Notes under the pieces: model-generated | The model's database searches: none | What the model saw: only the letters and a program-made list of their open reading frames with translations | What the model was told of the DNA's origin: nothing | Shown: one piece after another, positions 18,054 to 28,321 of the stretch | Position numbering within the stretch: position 1 is the stretch's first letter | Layout: each line of letters begins with the position of its first letter | Position numbers and translations under genes: made by a program | Source: Pedobacter segetis | GTDB lineage: Bacteria > Bacteroidota > Bacteroidia > Sphingobacteriales > Sphingobacteriaceae | Direction: 5' to 3' | NCBI RefSeq assembly: GCF_016623585.1 | Contig: NZ_JAEHFY010000001.1 | Coordinates: forward strand, 62,001-126,000 | Length of the DNA: 64,000 nt

Positions 18054-20174
18054 TTATTTTATTAAACCCCTATTTCTTAACATTGGTGTAATATCGGGTG
18101 TGTGGCCTCTAAAATCGGCAAACATTTTATTATAATCTTCTGTGTTGCCTCGAGATAAAATCATATCCCTAAACCGTTGTCCGTTTGCCCTTGTTAAACC
18201 CCCGTTTTCTGTAAACCAAGTATAAGCATCATCGTCTAACATTTCTGTCCATAAATAGGCGTAGTAGCTAGCCGCATATCCGTTTCCCCAAATGTGTAAA
18301 AAGTACGTTGATCTGTATCTTGGCGGCACTTCGTTTAAATTCAAATGTGTTTTGATCAATGCATTGGTTTCAAATTTATCCACATCGGTTACCTTATCGC
18401 TTGCAGAGATAGTATGCCATTGCTGGTCTAAATCGGCGGCAGCCAAAAGCTCTGTTAAAGCGTAACCTTGATTAAACTTTGCCGCTTTCTTAATTTTATC
18501 AACCAAAACCTGGGGCATTGTTTCGCCTGTTTTATAGTTTACCGCATAGTTTTTAAAAACTGATGGTTCCATTGCCCAATGCTCGTTAAATTGAGAAGGG
18601 AATTCTACAAAATCTCTTGCAACATTGGTACCAGATAGGCTTGGGTATTTTTGGCTGGCAAAAAACCCGTGTAAAGCGTGTCCAAACTCGTGGAACATCG
18701 TGGTAACATCATCAAAACTAATTAAGGCTGGCTGCCCTGCCGCAGGTTTTGTAAAATTGCAAACGTTATAAATCACTGGTTTTTCTCCCAATAAAGCAGA
18801 TTGATTAACGATATTAGACATCCACGCCCCTCCAGATTTGTTATCACGCTTAAAGTAATCGCAATAAAACAAACCAATACTGGTTTGGTCTTTATCAAAA
18901 AGTTCAAAAACCCTTACGTCTGGTTGGTAAACGGGCAGGTCTTTGCGCTCTTTAAAAGTGATGCCGTACAATTGGGTTGCTGCATAAAAAACACCATTTT
19001 GCAACACTTTATTCAGCTCAAAATAGGGCTTAACCTCATTATCGTCTAAATCATATTTGGCTTTTCTAACCTGTTCTGCGTAAAAGTTCCAATCGTAAGG
19101 CTCTAATTTAAAACCTGCTTTTTGTTGGTCAATCACAGCTTGTATTTCGGCGGCTTCTTGTTTTGCCTTAGCGGTTGCCGCCGGCACCAATCCGCTTAAA
19201 AATTTTTGCACCGCCTCTGGCGTTTTTGCCATTTGATCTTGTAAGTTCCAGGCCGCATAATTATCGAAGCCTAAAATTTTAGCCCTTGTGGCCCTTAAAT
19301 TTGCGATGTCTAAAATGGTTTGGCGGGTATCATTAGCATCGCCTTTTTCTGCCCTGTTATAAGAGGCTTCAAATAATTTTTTTCGCGTGTCCCTATCTGT
19401 TAAAGATTTTAATGGTGGCTGTTGAGTGGTGTTCTGTAACGATAAAACAAACTTTCCTTTATGATCCGGATTGTTTCCTGCCGCTTTGATGGCTTCATCG
19501 GTTAGGCCCGCCAATGCTTCTTTATGATCAACAACTAAGGCCCCGTCTTTTGCGGCAGCTAAAAGCTGATTAGTAAATTTTGCGCTCAACGTGGCAATTT
19601 GGCCGTTAATTTTCTTCAAACTATCCTGTTGCCCATCAGAAAGTTTTGAACCTGCCATCACAAACTTTTGATAATAATATTCCACCAACTTCTGCGACTC
19701 GGGATCCAGTTTTAAGTTCGGTAAATCATCATTAATGGCCTTAACCTTAACAAAAAGCTTTTTATTTAAAAATATAGCATCGTTTAAAGCGGCCAATTTA
19801 GGCGCCATCTCTTCTTGTACAGCTTGTAAAGTTGGGTTGGTGTTAGCCCCTGTCAGCAAATCAAAAACGTTGCTTACACGGTGCAATAACGTCCCCGATT
19901 TTTCTAGCGGGATAAAAGTATTATCAAACGTTGGTGCTGCGCTATTATTAGCGATGCTATCGATCTCTTGCATTTGCTGCGCTATACCTTTTTCCATTGC
20001 GGGCTTAAAATCAGCATCTTTAATTTTACTAAAATCAGGCGCTTCATAGGCTAAACTACTTTTTTGGAAGAAAGGGTTGATTGTTGAGTCGCTAGCATCG
20101 GCGGAAGCATTTTTATTATTATTGCATGATGTAACCACCACAGCAGCCACAATTAATCCGTAAACTATTTTCAT
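18054..20174 (-). CDS. M3-family metallopeptidase (peptidyl-dipeptidase Dcp-like lipoprotein)
   Basis: A 706-aa zinc oligopeptidase. The catalytic HEFGH is at residues 495-499 within TMFHEFGHALHGFF. The N-terminus is a lipoprotein signal (AAVVVTSC, Cys 17), so the enzyme is probably anchored in the periplasm or outer membrane, unlike cytoplasmic Dcp. The length and the all-helical architecture fit the M3A family. It probably trims short peptides for nutrition or turnover. It is a single-gene unit with a strong terminator. Confidence 0.92.
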   Translation of the reverse strand: MKIVYGLIVAAVVVTSCNNNKNASADASDSTINPFFQKSSLAYEAPDFSKIKDADFKPAMEKGIAQQMQEIDSIANNSAAPTFDNTFIPLEKSGTLLHRVSNVFDLLTGANTNPTLQAVQEEMAPKLAALNDAIFLNKKLFVKVKAINDDLPNLKLDPESQKLVEYYYQKFVMAGSKLSDGQQDSLKKINGQIATLSAKFTNQLLAAAKDGALVVDHKEALAGLTDEAIKAAGNNPDHKGKFVLSLQNTTQQPPLKSLTDRDTRKKLFEASYNRAEKGDANDTRQTILDIANLRATRAKILGFDNYAAWNLQDQMAKTPEAVQKFLSGLVPAATAKAKQEAAEIQAVIDQQKAGFKLEPYDWNFYAEQVRKAKYDLDDNEVKPYFELNKVLQNGVFYAATQLYGITFKERKDLPVYQPDVRVFELFDKDQTSIGLFYCDYFKRDNKSGGAWMSNIVNQSALLGEKPVIYNVCNFTKPAAGQPALISFDDVTTMFHEFGHALHGFFASQKYPSLSGTNVARDFVEFPSQFNEHWAMEPSVFKNYAVNYKTGETMPQVLVDKIKKAAKFNQGYALTELLAAADLDQQWHTISASDKVTDVDKFETNALIKTHLNLNEVPPRYRSTYFLHIWGNGYAASYYAYLWTEMLDDDAYTWFTENGGLTRANGQRFRDMILSRGNTEDYNKMFADFRGHTPDITPMLRNRGLIK

Positions 20175-20281
20175 GTTTTTATTTTTTGTTTCAATATAAC
20201 GTATATTTTTATTTTTTGTTGATGATAAACGTAAAGATTATGAGACGTTTCTGATAGATTAAATCACAAAGTAGCTAGTGA

Positions 20282-20842
20282 TCATCTAAAATCGCAATCT
20301 AAAGCATGATCGTTTACCGCTCCAACGGCTTGCATAAAAGCATAACAAATTGTTGAGCCAAAAAATTTAAAGCCTCGCTTTTTCATGTCTTTTACAATAG
20401 CATCGGATATTTCTGTTGTTGCGGGTGTGTTTTTACTGTTTTTTATTTGATTGATGATACGCTTTCCGTTGGGCATAAAAGAATATAAATAATTATCGAA
20501 ACTTCCATATTCTTGTTGTATATCGATGAATAATTTTGCGTTCTTAACCGTGGATTTTACTTTCAATCGGTTGCGGATAATCCCAGGATCCTGCAGAATT
20601 CGCTCTATATCTTCCTCTTTAAAAGCGGCTACTTTCTCCACATCAAAATCGGCGAAAAGCCTTTTATAATTTTCTCTTTTACGTAAAATGGTTATCCAGC
20701 TTAAGCCCGCTTGCGCCGATTCTAAAACCAAAAACTCAAAAAAAGTTTGATCATCATGCACTTCTTTTCCCCACTCTTCATCATGGTATTTGATGTATAA
20801 TTCATCGTTTCCGCACCAATGGCATCTTTTAGTTACTTTCAT
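20282..20842 (-). CDS. tag: DNA-3-methyladenine glycosylase I
   Basis: A 186-aa base-excision enzyme removing 3-methyladenine. The zinc-binding set of the Tag family is visible: C7 and H20 (YHDEEWG) at the N-terminus and HALDC near the C-terminus. The conserved LVLESAQAGLSWITILRKR contains the catalytic-pocket glutamate. The length is normal. It is divergent from the acyl-CoA dehydrogenase gene. Confidence 0.95.
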   Translation of the reverse strand: MKVTKRCHWCGNDELYIKYHDEEWGKEVHDDQTFFEFLVLESAQAGLSWITILRKRENYKRLFADFDVEKVAAFKEEDIERILQDPGIIRNRLKVKSTVKNAKLFIDIQQEYGSFDNYLYSFMPNGKRIINQIKNSKNTPATTEISDAIVKDMKKRGFKFFGSTICYAFMQAVGAVNDHALDCDFR

Positions 20843-20899
20843 TTCTATTTAACCTTATGGACTAATTTTTGTTAATTTAGATAACCCAATTATAAAGTT

Positions 20900-22261
20900 A
20901 TGGCTAATATTTTTTCAAAGGTTAAAAAAGGTTACGAAATATTTAAAAGCATTGATTTAGCACAGCTAGAAGCACTTTCTAAAAAAGTTGACTTGCGGAA
21001 AATGATGGATGCCTTTGGCAAACTTGATGACCAGCAATTAATGGGTTTACAGAAAATGCTAAAAAGCGGCACAAAAAAGCCTAAAGAGTTGCCCCCAATC
21101 AATGGTGATTTTTATGCGCTTTCTGATTCTCTTTCTGAGGAGGATAGAGCTTTACAATTGAAAGTGAGGAAATTTTTAGAAGAAGAGGTTAAGCCGATTG
21201 TGAACGATTATTGGCTAAAGGATAAATTCCCTCATGAACTGATTGCGAAAATGGCAGAATTGAATATCTGCGGTTTAACTTACGAAGGTTATGGTTGCCC
21301 CAATCGTTCTTTTTTGATGGAGGGGATTATAGCTTCTGAAATGGGAAGGATTGATGCTTCTATGGCTACTTTTTTTGGTGTACAAAGCGGTTTGGCAATG
21401 GGTTCTATTTACATCTGTGGTTCTGAAGAGCAAAAACAAAGATGGTTACCTAAAATGCAAAAAATGGAATTGATAGGTTCTTTTGGTTTAACCGAGCCCG
21501 AAGTTGGTTCTGCCGTTGCCGGAGGTTTAACCACAACGGCCAAAAGGGTTGGCGATAAATGGGTTTTAAACGGCCAAAAGAAATGGATTGGTAACTCCAC
21601 TTTTGCCGATGTCAATATTATTTGGGCAAGAGATTTAGCAGATAACCAAGTAAAAGGTTTTGTAATAGAAAAAGATACACCCGGTTTTGTAGTGGAAAAA
21701 ATACAGGGTAAAATGGCTTTACGTATTGTACAAAACGGTTTGATTACCTTGACCAATTGTGAAGTAAAAGAAGAAAACAGGTTGCAAAAATGTGATTCTT
21801 TTAAAGATACCGCCAAAGTTTTACAAATGACCAGGGCCGGCGTTGCTTGGATGGCCGTTGGCGTTGCTAGGGGGGCTTATGAAAGTGCATTAAAATATAC
21901 CCGGGAAAGAAAACAGTTTAGCAAACCAATTGCTTCTTTTCAGTTGATACAAAACCATTTGGTAGAAATGCTTTCTAATTTAACGGCCATGCAAACCATG
22001 GTTTTCCAACTTTCTAAATTACAAGATGAAGGCAAACTTACCGACGAACACGCTTCTTTGGCAAAAGTGTTTTGCAGTTTAAGAACAAGGGATGTGGTAA
22101 GTAAGGCTAGAGAAGTAATGGGAGGAAACGGCATTCTTTTAGAACATGATGTTGCCCGTTTCGTAGCAGATGCAGAAGCCATTTATTCTTATGAAGGAAC
22201 CAAAGAAATAAATTCTTTGATTGTAGGCAGGGCGATTACAGGTTTCAGTGCTTTTGTTTAA
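20900..22261 (+). CDS. Acyl-CoA dehydrogenase, glutaryl-CoA dehydrogenase-like
   Basis: A 453-aa flavoenzyme that dehydrogenates acyl-CoA thioesters. Family signatures are FGLTEPEVGSA (substrate and FAD contacts), KKWIGNSTFADV, RVGVARGAYESALKYTRERKQF-like C-terminal helices and the terminal YSYEGTKEINSLIVGRAITG, whose YEGT carries the catalytic glutamate. The short C-terminus and the GRAITG ending resemble glutaryl-CoA dehydrogenases. The N-terminal ~75 residues are an unusual charged extension. The exact substrate cannot be read from sequence. Confidence 0.85.
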   Translation: MANIFSKVKKGYEIFKSIDLAQLEALSKKVDLRKMMDAFGKLDDQQLMGLQKMLKSGTKKPKELPPINGDFYALSDSLSEEDRALQLKVRKFLEEEVKPIVNDYWLKDKFPHELIAKMAELNICGLTYEGYGCPNRSFLMEGIIASEMGRIDASMATFFGVQSGLAMGSIYICGSEEQKQRWLPKMQKMELIGSFGLTEPEVGSAVAGGLTTTAKRVGDKWVLNGQKKWIGNSTFADVNIIWARDLADNQVKGFVIEKDTPGFVVEKIQGKMALRIVQNGLITLTNCEVKEENRLQKCDSFKDTAKVLQMTRAGVAWMAVGVARGAYESALKYTRERKQFSKPIASFQLIQNHLVEMLSNLTAMQTMVFQLSKLQDEGKLTDEHASLAKVFCSLRTRDVVSKAREVMGGNGILLEHDVARFVADAEAIYSYEGTKEINSLIVGRAITGFSAFV

Positions 22262-22403
22262 TTGTTAACTCACAAAACGCCTAAAAATTAGATGTTTAAA
22301 CATGATATAAATCATATTAAACGGGATTAAATTTATTGTTCTGTTAACTTTATTGATAACTAGAAAAGCTATAAAATTCGCTTTAAAACCCTTTTAAACG
22401 CAG

Positions 22404-22433
22404 AAAATCCCGATCTTTTTGAATCGGGATTTT
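22404..22433. terminator. Bidirectional terminator between acyl-CoA dehydrogenase and YfhO genes
   Basis: A perfect 11-bp stem AAAATCCCGAT/ATCGGGATTTT with an 8-base loop lies between two converging genes, with A and T runs on either side. Confidence 0.88.
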
Positions 22434-22450
22434 CCTTTATACTGGTTAGT

Positions 22451-24913
22451 TTAAGCTGGTCGCTTAGTAGCTAATTCGCGATAGAGTGCGTAAGCTAGAA
22501 TTAAAGATAAAAGAATAGATCCAAATAAAGAAATATTTTCTCCAAAAAAATATGACCGTGGTTCAAATTTCCATTCAATTTTATGATTTCCGCTAGGTAA
22601 AACGGCCGCTCTTAGCAAATAATCTGCCCTAAAATATGGCATTTCCTCTCCATCAACATATAGCTTCCATCCTTGGGGGTACCAAATCTCAGAGAAAACC
22701 GCAACCGCCTCTTTATCAGTACTGTAATCGTATTTTAATAAATCTGGGTGGTAACTGGTTAATTTAATGATTCCGTTAGTAGGTACGCCCACGTTTTTAT
22801 CTTTCAACAATGGCTCAAACTCTTTATTAACTATCGCTTCTTTTTTGGGATCAAAAGAACTAATGGCCTGCATCTCTTGATCATTATCTTTTGCATATTG
22901 TATGCTTTGCACAAACCAAGCATGGCCGCAGGCCGTTGGGTTTGCCTGCATAGAAGCAGATTGAGCATCTTTACCGGGTGTAATGAAATATTTGGTGTTC
23001 AGCATATCCAACACATCTTGGTTGGTGCTGCCGGTAAATTGTTTATCAATAACCTCTTGAAAACGCTTTAATTTTGCGGCATGGTAACCGCCAATAGTTT
23101 TATGGAAAGCAGTGGCATCTGCACTTTGAAAAGTAGGGATAGTGGTATCAAAAACCCTATAATCTGGGTCGGTGTCCCTTAAAATAAAATCATCAACCGG
23201 TCGCTTTTGTATTTGTTGGCTCATTACAGATTTAGAGACAAATTTGGTGTCGTTTAAATAACGTTTATCTACCGACCATAAATCAACCAAAATAATCACG
23301 CCGATTATAATTAGGCCCAACGGTTTGGTTATTTTTTTATTGATCAGTGCCCATAAAGCACCTATCCCCAAAACAATAAAAATTAAAGACCTAAAAGCAT
23401 CCGCTCTAAAAAGAGAGATACGATCATCGATCAAAGCTTTTGATATAGATGCGCCAAAACTAGCATCGCCGCCGGCAACTTGGTTTAATTGGTTTAAAAA
23501 ATCTTGGTGGTTGTCTGCTTTAAACGAAAACAGTAAGGTTGGTAAAGCAATTAACACCACTAATAAACCCAATACAATGTAGGCGCTTGTTTTTAATTTT
23601 TTGATAACCTCTTTTACATCTACAGTGGGCTTAGTTGCTTCAAAAACAGCCATACAGGCTAAAATTGGCATACACAAACTGGCAATAACCAAATTAAATT
23701 CTACAGATCTAAATTTGTTATACAGCGGGAAATAATTAAAAAACAAATCAGACAGTAAAGAAAAGTTTTTACCAAAAGCCAGTAAAATGCTTAATAGGGT
23801 TGCGCTCAACAGCCACCATTTTAATTTCCCTTTTACGATAAACAAACCAAAAATAAAGAGGAACAGAACAAAAGCACCAAAATACCAAGGGCCGGATGTA
23901 AAAGGTTTTGGCCCCCAATATACCGGCATTTGCTGTGCAAAACCCGCGGCTTGTTGCGCATCTGCACCCTTGGCCATAATTGCTTTTGCTACATCAGATT
24001 TTTCGTCTAAAGTTGGTTGCGAGGCACCGCCATAAGCATTTGGGATTAGCAAAGTCATGGTTTCGCCCACGCCCTGGCTCCATTGAAAAGCATAATCTTT
24101 ATCTAAACCATTATTTGGTTGGGCACTATCTGTGGTGATGTTTGATTTACCACGGGTGCTGTATTGGCCGTATTCGTAGGTTGTCCATAAAGAACCGGCA
24201 TTAACCGCAACTCCCAATATAACGGCCGCCACCAAAAAGCCTAAAGATTTCCCAACTGTGGCCAATGTTTTATCTTTATAAGCGCTATAAAACTCAATAC
24301 CCATTAATATCAGCAAGGCGATAAACAGGTAGTACGTCATTTGGATGTGGTTAGAGCGTATTTCCATGGCGATAAAAAAAGCGGTGAGCGCAGTACCTAG
24401 CCAATATCTGCCTCTTAAGGTAAGGATTATACCCCCTAAAATAGCCGGAAAAAATGCGATGGCCATTGCTTGGTTACTGTGGCCAGCTTCTAAAAAGATA
24501 AAGTTATAGGATGAAAACCCAAAAGCAACGGCTCCAACGGCGGCTAGCCAAGGACTCATTCCCAAAACGATCAATAGAAAATAGGTTGCCAATAAATATA
24601 TCAAGACGGTATTTACCGGGTTGGGGAAAGTGGCGTTTAAAACATCTATTACATGGGTAGTGATGTTCTTAGGGTATTTTAACCAAATCTGATAAGTTGG
24701 CATCCCACCAAACATACTATTGGTCCACAAAGGGGCTTTGCCATCCTCTGCCTTGTATTTCATGATCTCGCTTTGTGTGGCGGCGGCCCTTTGCACATCG
24801 CCCTGCATCAGTACTTTTCCTTGGAAAGCAGGCGTGAAATACACAAAGCACAATACCATAAAAAACACGATCATACCCAAATGGATACCATTTCTTTTAA
24901 ACCAATTGTTCAT
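22451..24913 (-). CDS. YfhO-family polytopic membrane protein
   Basis: An 820-aa protein with about 12 hydrophobic segments and a C-terminal soluble domain of roughly 200 residues before a last helix. The N-terminal helix is followed by a conserved periplasmic loop containing QGDVQRAAATQSEI. Family members resemble GT-C glycosyltransferases and in Firmicutes affect lipoteichoic-acid glycosylation; in Bacteroidota the acceptor is unknown. It is a single gene, convergent with the acyl-CoA dehydrogenase gene and divergent from the SNF2 helicase. Confidence 0.85.
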   Translation of the reverse strand: MNNWFKRNGIHLGMIVFFMVLCFVYFTPAFQGKVLMQGDVQRAAATQSEIMKYKAEDGKAPLWTNSMFGGMPTYQIWLKYPKNITTHVIDVLNATFPNPVNTVLIYLLATYFLLIVLGMSPWLAAVGAVAFGFSSYNFIFLEAGHSNQAMAIAFFPAILGGIILTLRGRYWLGTALTAFFIAMEIRSNHIQMTYYLFIALLILMGIEFYSAYKDKTLATVGKSLGFLVAAVILGVAVNAGSLWTTYEYGQYSTRGKSNITTDSAQPNNGLDKDYAFQWSQGVGETMTLLIPNAYGGASQPTLDEKSDVAKAIMAKGADAQQAAGFAQQMPVYWGPKPFTSGPWYFGAFVLFLFIFGLFIVKGKLKWWLLSATLLSILLAFGKNFSLLSDLFFNYFPLYNKFRSVEFNLVIASLCMPILACMAVFEATKPTVDVKEVIKKLKTSAYIVLGLLVVLIALPTLLFSFKADNHQDFLNQLNQVAGGDASFGASISKALIDDRISLFRADAFRSLIFIVLGIGALWALINKKITKPLGLIIIGVIILVDLWSVDKRYLNDTKFVSKSVMSQQIQKRPVDDFILRDTDPDYRVFDTTIPTFQSADATAFHKTIGGYHAAKLKRFQEVIDKQFTGSTNQDVLDMLNTKYFITPGKDAQSASMQANPTACGHAWFVQSIQYAKDNDQEMQAISSFDPKKEAIVNKEFEPLLKDKNVGVPTNGIIKLTSYHPDLLKYDYSTDKEAVAVFSEIWYPQGWKLYVDGEEMPYFRADYLLRAAVLPSGNHKIEWKFEPRSYFFGENISLFGSILLSLILAYALYRELATKRPA

Positions 24914-25282
24914 TCTTTTATGATTAAATTAGTGAGCATCAAAAATAGAAATATACTCATTGAAATGAAATGTAATATCATAACATTTATTATCCGCTTT
25001 CAAATTTCTGCCTTAACCGCATTTTTGGCTGTTTTAACCCTTAAAAACTCAAAATAAAAAGCATTGTGTTTTCAACAAAAAACAAACAATTTTAAACGTG
25101 TTTTTTAACACTTTTTTATAATAAATGGTTTAAAATTATGATTTACGCAATATAAATCGGTCGGTTTTATCCATTAAGAAATTATTATTCGTTTTTACTT
25201 CCTTTTATCAAATTCTCTTCTTATTTTTAAATTTTTTCTACCTCTTAAGCCCCTAAATTCTCAAAATTTTCTTCCCATAACG
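24914..25282. other. AT-rich divergent intergenic region
   Basis: It separates the YfhO and SNF2 genes. A TAnnTTTG-type element lies close to the YfhO start. A small GTGTT/AACAC hairpin followed by six Ts (25098-25117) resembles a terminator but has no obvious upstream transcript. I see no gene. Confidence 0.5.
24940..24947 (-). promoter_or_regulatory. Putative -7 element for the YfhO gene
   Basis: The minus strand reads TATTTTTG, matching TAnnTTTG, 27 bases upstream of the start codon. No convincing -33 partner was seen. Confidence 0.35.
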
Positions 25283-28177
25283 ATGTTAAGAGTTGTAACC
25301 GATAAACCCTGCAAGCTGGTTTATTCTTTGGCAAAGCATGAATACCTTGGGTATTTGATTGAACCCCATATCGTTCAACTAAACCCAGATGGCGATTTTT
25401 CTTTAACCTACCAACGGCTGTTTACCAGTACGGCATCAGAATTTTATGGTTTTATGGATGCCGCCGATCAAAAACTGATCAAGCTTTTAGAAGAAGTAGA
25501 ACAGGACCATATCATCAAAAAGCATTTCAAAAAAGCCATAAGGGCAACCGAGTTTTTCACTAAAAATTGGGATGATAAATCTTACGATACCATTAGGCCC
25601 AAAATAGAAAAAAAATTGGCCGAGGCCTTAAAGCTTTTAAAAGGAAAAGAGCTTTATATGATGAGCAAAGAGGGTTGGCCGGTAGAAAAGCGCATTCATT
25701 TTGCCGATGAGCCCGCAACTGTTTTGTTTCATTTTAGAAGAAACGAAACCGAAACACGCTATTTCCCTACCATAAAATATTTGGATAATCGCATAGATTT
25801 TATGTTTAAAGATGCGCAAGTTATCATCAATTACCCGGCTTATTTATTATTGGATGATGTTCTTTACGATTTTGAGCAAGACCTGGAGGGCAAAAAACTT
25901 CAGCCTTTTCTAAACAAAAGATATATTTCTATCCCAAAATCATCAGAAGCCACCTATTTTTCAAAATTCGTTTCTCCGTTAATAGAAAAATATCACGTTT
26001 ATGCAGAGGGTTTTACCATCCACACAGAAAAATATGTTGCCCAGCCCATTTTAAAAGTGGTTTATGTTAGCGGCGGAATATCAGAACTGCAATTGTTTTT
26101 TAAATATGGCAATTATACCTTTCCGGCGGGTGGCGATCTAGCCGTTACCGTAAGGATGGAAAAACATGAAGACGAATATTTTTTTCATCGCATCCGCAGG
26201 TCTTTAAATTGGGAGAAAAAGAAATTGGAAGAGCTTTTTGACATGGGCTTAAAAAGCAACAGCTCCCTTTTTGTGCATTTAGAGGTTGCCAATAATTCAG
26301 AAGATGTAGATAGGTCTTTCTCTATTTTCGATTTTATTAGTGAAAACCACGATGAGCTAATTGAGCGGGGTTTTATTTTTGAGCAAGATACCAGCGCAAA
26401 AAAATACGTAATAGGTAGTAGTAAGATAGACCTAGAAATAAACGAAAAAAACGATTGGTTTGATATTGAGGCCATGGTACAATTTGGGGTTTATAAAATT
26501 CCGTTCATCCAATTAAAAAACCACATCCTCAATAAAAAAAGAGAATTTACTTTGCCAAACGGCGAGATTGCCATTATCCCAGAAAAATGGTTTTCGCAAT
26601 ACGGCAATTTATTAAGTTTTTCTGAAGGTGTGGATCAATTGCGCTTAAAAAAGCTTCATGTTGGTTTAGTGTATGATTTTGCCAATAGCGACCTGGCAAC
26701 CATCACCATGGATAGAAAACTACAAAAGCTTTCTGATTTCGATAATATTGATGAGATACCATCACCCGTTCATTTTAAAGGAGTATTGCGCCCCTACCAA
26801 AAGGCCGGTTATGATTGGTTTCATTTTTTACAACGGTACCATTTTGGGGGGTGTTTGGCAGATGATATGGGCTTGGGGAAAACGGTACAAACGTTGGCCC
26901 TTTTGCAAAAATGCAAAGAAGAACAACAAGAACAGGGCATACACACCACCTCTTTAATAATTATGCCCACCTCATTAATCTATAATTGGATCAACGAAGC
27001 AAAAGCATTTACCCCAAACCTTAAAATTTATACGCACACGGGCACATTTAGGGATAAAGACCTTTCTGTTTTTGAGCCCTATGATGTAGTGATTACCACC
27101 TATGGCATTACCCGTGTGGATGCTGATCTGTTAAGTAAAATGTATTTCCATTACATTATCTTAGACGAAAGCCAAAATATAAAAAACCCTTCTTCCAAAT
27201 CGTTTAAAGCGGTTAAGCAATTAAAATCTAAACATAAGCTGATATTATCTGGCACACCCGTAGAAAACACGGTTAATGATCTATGGACACAAATGTCTTT
27301 TATAAACCCCGGCCTTTTAGGTTCGCAAGCGTTTTTTCAAACCGATTTTGTGCAACCCATAGAAAAGAAAAAAGACGATGAAAAAGCTTTGAAATTACAG
27401 GTTTTGATCAAACCTTTTGTGATGCGCCGCACCAAAGAGCAAGTGGCAACAGAGCTGCCCCCAAAAACAGAAAACCTGTTTTATAGCGAAATGACTTTGG
27501 CCCAGGCCGATGTTTACGAAAAGGTAAAATCTGAATACCGCAACGAGCTTTTGAAAGGTTTAGAAACCGGCGAGTATAAACAATCGCCCATACAAATGCT
27601 GCAAGGTTTAACCAAATTGCGCCAGATAGCCAACCATCCGTACATGGTTGATGATGAATACGAAGGCGATTCGGGGAAATTTGAAGATGTTACCCATAAA
27701 TTAGAGAGCGTAGTAGAGGCAGGGCATAAGGTTTTGATTTTCTCTCAATTTGTGAAACAATTGGATCTATACCGAAAATATTTTGATGAAAACAACATCA
27801 GGTATTCTTACTTAGACGGCTCCACAACCAACAGGGGAAAAGTTGTGGAAGAGTTTAAAACAGAAAATGACATACAAATTTTCTTGATTTCTATCAAAGC
27901 CGGTGGCGTAGGTTTAAACCTAACCGAAGCAGATTATGTTTTTATCCTAGACCCTTGGTGGAACCCCGCCGTAGAGCAGCAGGCAATAGACAGAACGCAC
28001 CGCATTGGGCAAACAAAAAATGTTTTCATCTATAAATTTATTACAAAAGATACCGTGGAAGAGAAGATCTTGGCACTTCAAAACAAAAAACTGCGGGTGG
28101 CTAAAAGTTTGATCACTACCGAAGAAAGTTTTATTAAATCGCTTTCTGCAGATGATATTAAAGAAATTTTGGCGTAG
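25283..28177 (+). CDS. SNF2-family DEAD/DEAH helicase
   Basis: A 964-aa Swi2/Snf2 ATPase. The N-terminal half (~500 residues) is a Bacteroidota-type SNF2-associated region without recognisable motifs. The helicase core has DDMGLGKT (about 526-533), DESQ (about 627), LSGTPVENTVNDLW, and the C-terminal lobe SIKAGGVGLNLTEADYVFILD and QQAIDRTHRIGQ. Such proteins translocate on duplex DNA and remodel protein-DNA complexes, probably RNA polymerase or repair complexes. It stands alone, with no methylase or nuclease beside it, so I do not call it a defence gene. Confidence 0.9.
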   Translation: MLRVVTDKPCKLVYSLAKHEYLGYLIEPHIVQLNPDGDFSLTYQRLFTSTASEFYGFMDAADQKLIKLLEEVEQDHIIKKHFKKAIRATEFFTKNWDDKSYDTIRPKIEKKLAEALKLLKGKELYMMSKEGWPVEKRIHFADEPATVLFHFRRNETETRYFPTIKYLDNRIDFMFKDAQVIINYPAYLLLDDVLYDFEQDLEGKKLQPFLNKRYISIPKSSEATYFSKFVSPLIEKYHVYAEGFTIHTEKYVAQPILKVVYVSGGISELQLFFKYGNYTFPAGGDLAVTVRMEKHEDEYFFHRIRRSLNWEKKKLEELFDMGLKSNSSLFVHLEVANNSEDVDRSFSIFDFISENHDELIERGFIFEQDTSAKKYVIGSSKIDLEINEKNDWFDIEAMVQFGVYKIPFIQLKNHILNKKREFTLPNGEIAIIPEKWFSQYGNLLSFSEGVDQLRLKKLHVGLVYDFANSDLATITMDRKLQKLSDFDNIDEIPSPVHFKGVLRPYQKAGYDWFHFLQRYHFGGCLADDMGLGKTVQTLALLQKCKEEQQEQGIHTTSLIIMPTSLIYNWINEAKAFTPNLKIYTHTGTFRDKDLSVFEPYDVVITTYGITRVDADLLSKMYFHYIILDESQNIKNPSSKSFKAVKQLKSKHKLILSGTPVENTVNDLWTQMSFINPGLLGSQAFFQTDFVQPIEKKKDDEKALKLQVLIKPFVMRRTKEQVATELPPKTENLFYSEMTLAQADVYEKVKSEYRNELLKGLETGEYKQSPIQMLQGLTKLRQIANHPYMVDDEYEGDSGKFEDVTHKLESVVEAGHKVLIFSQFVKQLDLYRKYFDENNIRYSYLDGSTTNRGKVVEEFKTENDIQIFLISIKAGGVGLNLTEADYVFILDPWWNPAVEQQAIDRTHRIGQTKNVFIYKFITKDTVEEKILALQNKKLRVAKSLITTEESFIKSLSADDIKEILA

Positions 28178-28269
28178 CATCTAAGATATAACCACAGAGC
28201 ATGGTTTTTCCACAGAGAAAACAAACTCGATTTATCTAAAATTATAAACCAATAGCATTAAAATCATTT

Positions 28270-28277
28270 TAGATTTG
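28270..28277 (+). promoter_or_regulatory. Putative -7 element upstream of a small lipoprotein gene
   Basis: TAGATTTG matches TAnnTTTG, 44 bases upstream of the start codon. There is no clear -33 element. Confidence 0.35.
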
Positions 28278-28321
28278 CATTAATATTAGAAAAGGCCACC
28301 CGTTCTAAAACAATCAAAAAA

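Noticed and set aside
25098-25117. Terminator-like hairpin GTGTT/AACAC plus T run
   Set aside because: No upstream plus-strand transcript would need it; the arms are only 5 bp and AT-rich, so chance is likely.
25283-28177. SNF2 helicase as a defence-system component
   Set aside because: No methylase, nuclease or other defence gene is adjacent, and standalone SNF2 proteins of this type are common housekeeping genes in Bacteroidota.
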